This document shows positions 5,694 to 5,724 of a DNA stretch of 5,724 nucleotides, piece after piece. The notes below the pieces were generated by a model. That model was given only the letters and a program-made list of their open reading frames with translations. It had not been told where the DNA came from and ran no database searches. Positions within the stretch are counted from its first letter, which is position 1, and every line of letters starts with the position of its first letter. The position numbers and the translations under genes are program-made. This stretch comes from Bacillota bacterium (GTDB lineage Bacteria; Bacillota; Clostridia; Clostridiales; Clostridiaceae): assembly GCA_023417975.1 (NCBI GenBank), contig JAEZDX010000306.1, positions 1-5,724 on the forward strand. The letters are read 5' to 3'.

Positions 5694-5724
5694 AAATTGA
5701 GAGTTTGATCCTGGCTCAGGACGA
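5694..5724 (+). rRNA. rrs: 16S ribosomal RNA, 5' end only (cut by the window edge)
   Basis: AGAGTTTGATCCTGGCTCAG, the universal 16S 5' sequence targeted by bacterial 27F-type primers, occupies 5702-5721 and continues GACGA. Counting back as in the E. coli (AAATTGAAGAG) and B. subtilis 16S genes puts the mature 5' end at about 5694. Only 31 bases are inside the window; the rest of the operon lies to the right. Confidence 0.95.

Noticed and set aside
1..5724. CRISPR array, tRNA genes or insertion sequence ends
   Set aside because: No regularly spaced repeats, tRNA cloverleaf motifs or transposase-like sequence were found on either strand.

Overview
The window comes from an AT-rich, Gram-positive anaerobe-like genome, most probably a member of the Clostridia. 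The grounds are strong AGGAGG-type ribosome binding sites, short terminators with U tracts, an rRNA leader carrying the Firmicutes-style TGGTCTTTGAAAA boxA, and a 16S 5' end of Firmicutes type. The leader resembles those of cellulolytic clostridia (Ruminiclostridium/Acetivibrio group), but that is from memory and the genus is not proven. All genes point rightwards.

Left part (1-801): a single-gene transcription unit. A near-consensus CcpA/cre-type palindrome (25-38) lies just upstream of a sigma-A-like promoter (52-79). The promoter drives a 224-residue calcineurin-like metallophosphoesterase (106-780). The unit ends in a terminator whose left arm lies inside the last codons.

Middle (802-5236): one very large gene (932-5182, about 1416 residues), closed by its own terminator. 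Its first 250 residues contain a segment resembling the middle domain (GAP1-M) of GTPase-associated protein 1, a family linked to bacterial conflict systems. The N-terminal domain that normally precedes it is missing and a short acidic Lys/Glu-rich segment takes its place. The C-terminal two thirds is built from three diverged tandem copies of a module that can be aligned without gaps over about 165 residues. No partner gene (GTPase, AAA+, protease or nuclease) lies in the window.

Right part (5237-5724): the control region and start of an rRNA operon. After about 200 bases without a gene come an A-rich UP-like tract, a TTGACA/extended -10 promoter, a leader with a boxB-like hairpin, boxA and several strong hairpins, and the first 31 nucleotides of 16S rRNA.

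The two protein genes are separated by terminators and show no sign of acting together. The item most worth a closer look is the large repeat protein: a GAP1-like, solenoid-type protein without its usual N-terminal domain or neighbours, sitting directly before an rRNA operon.
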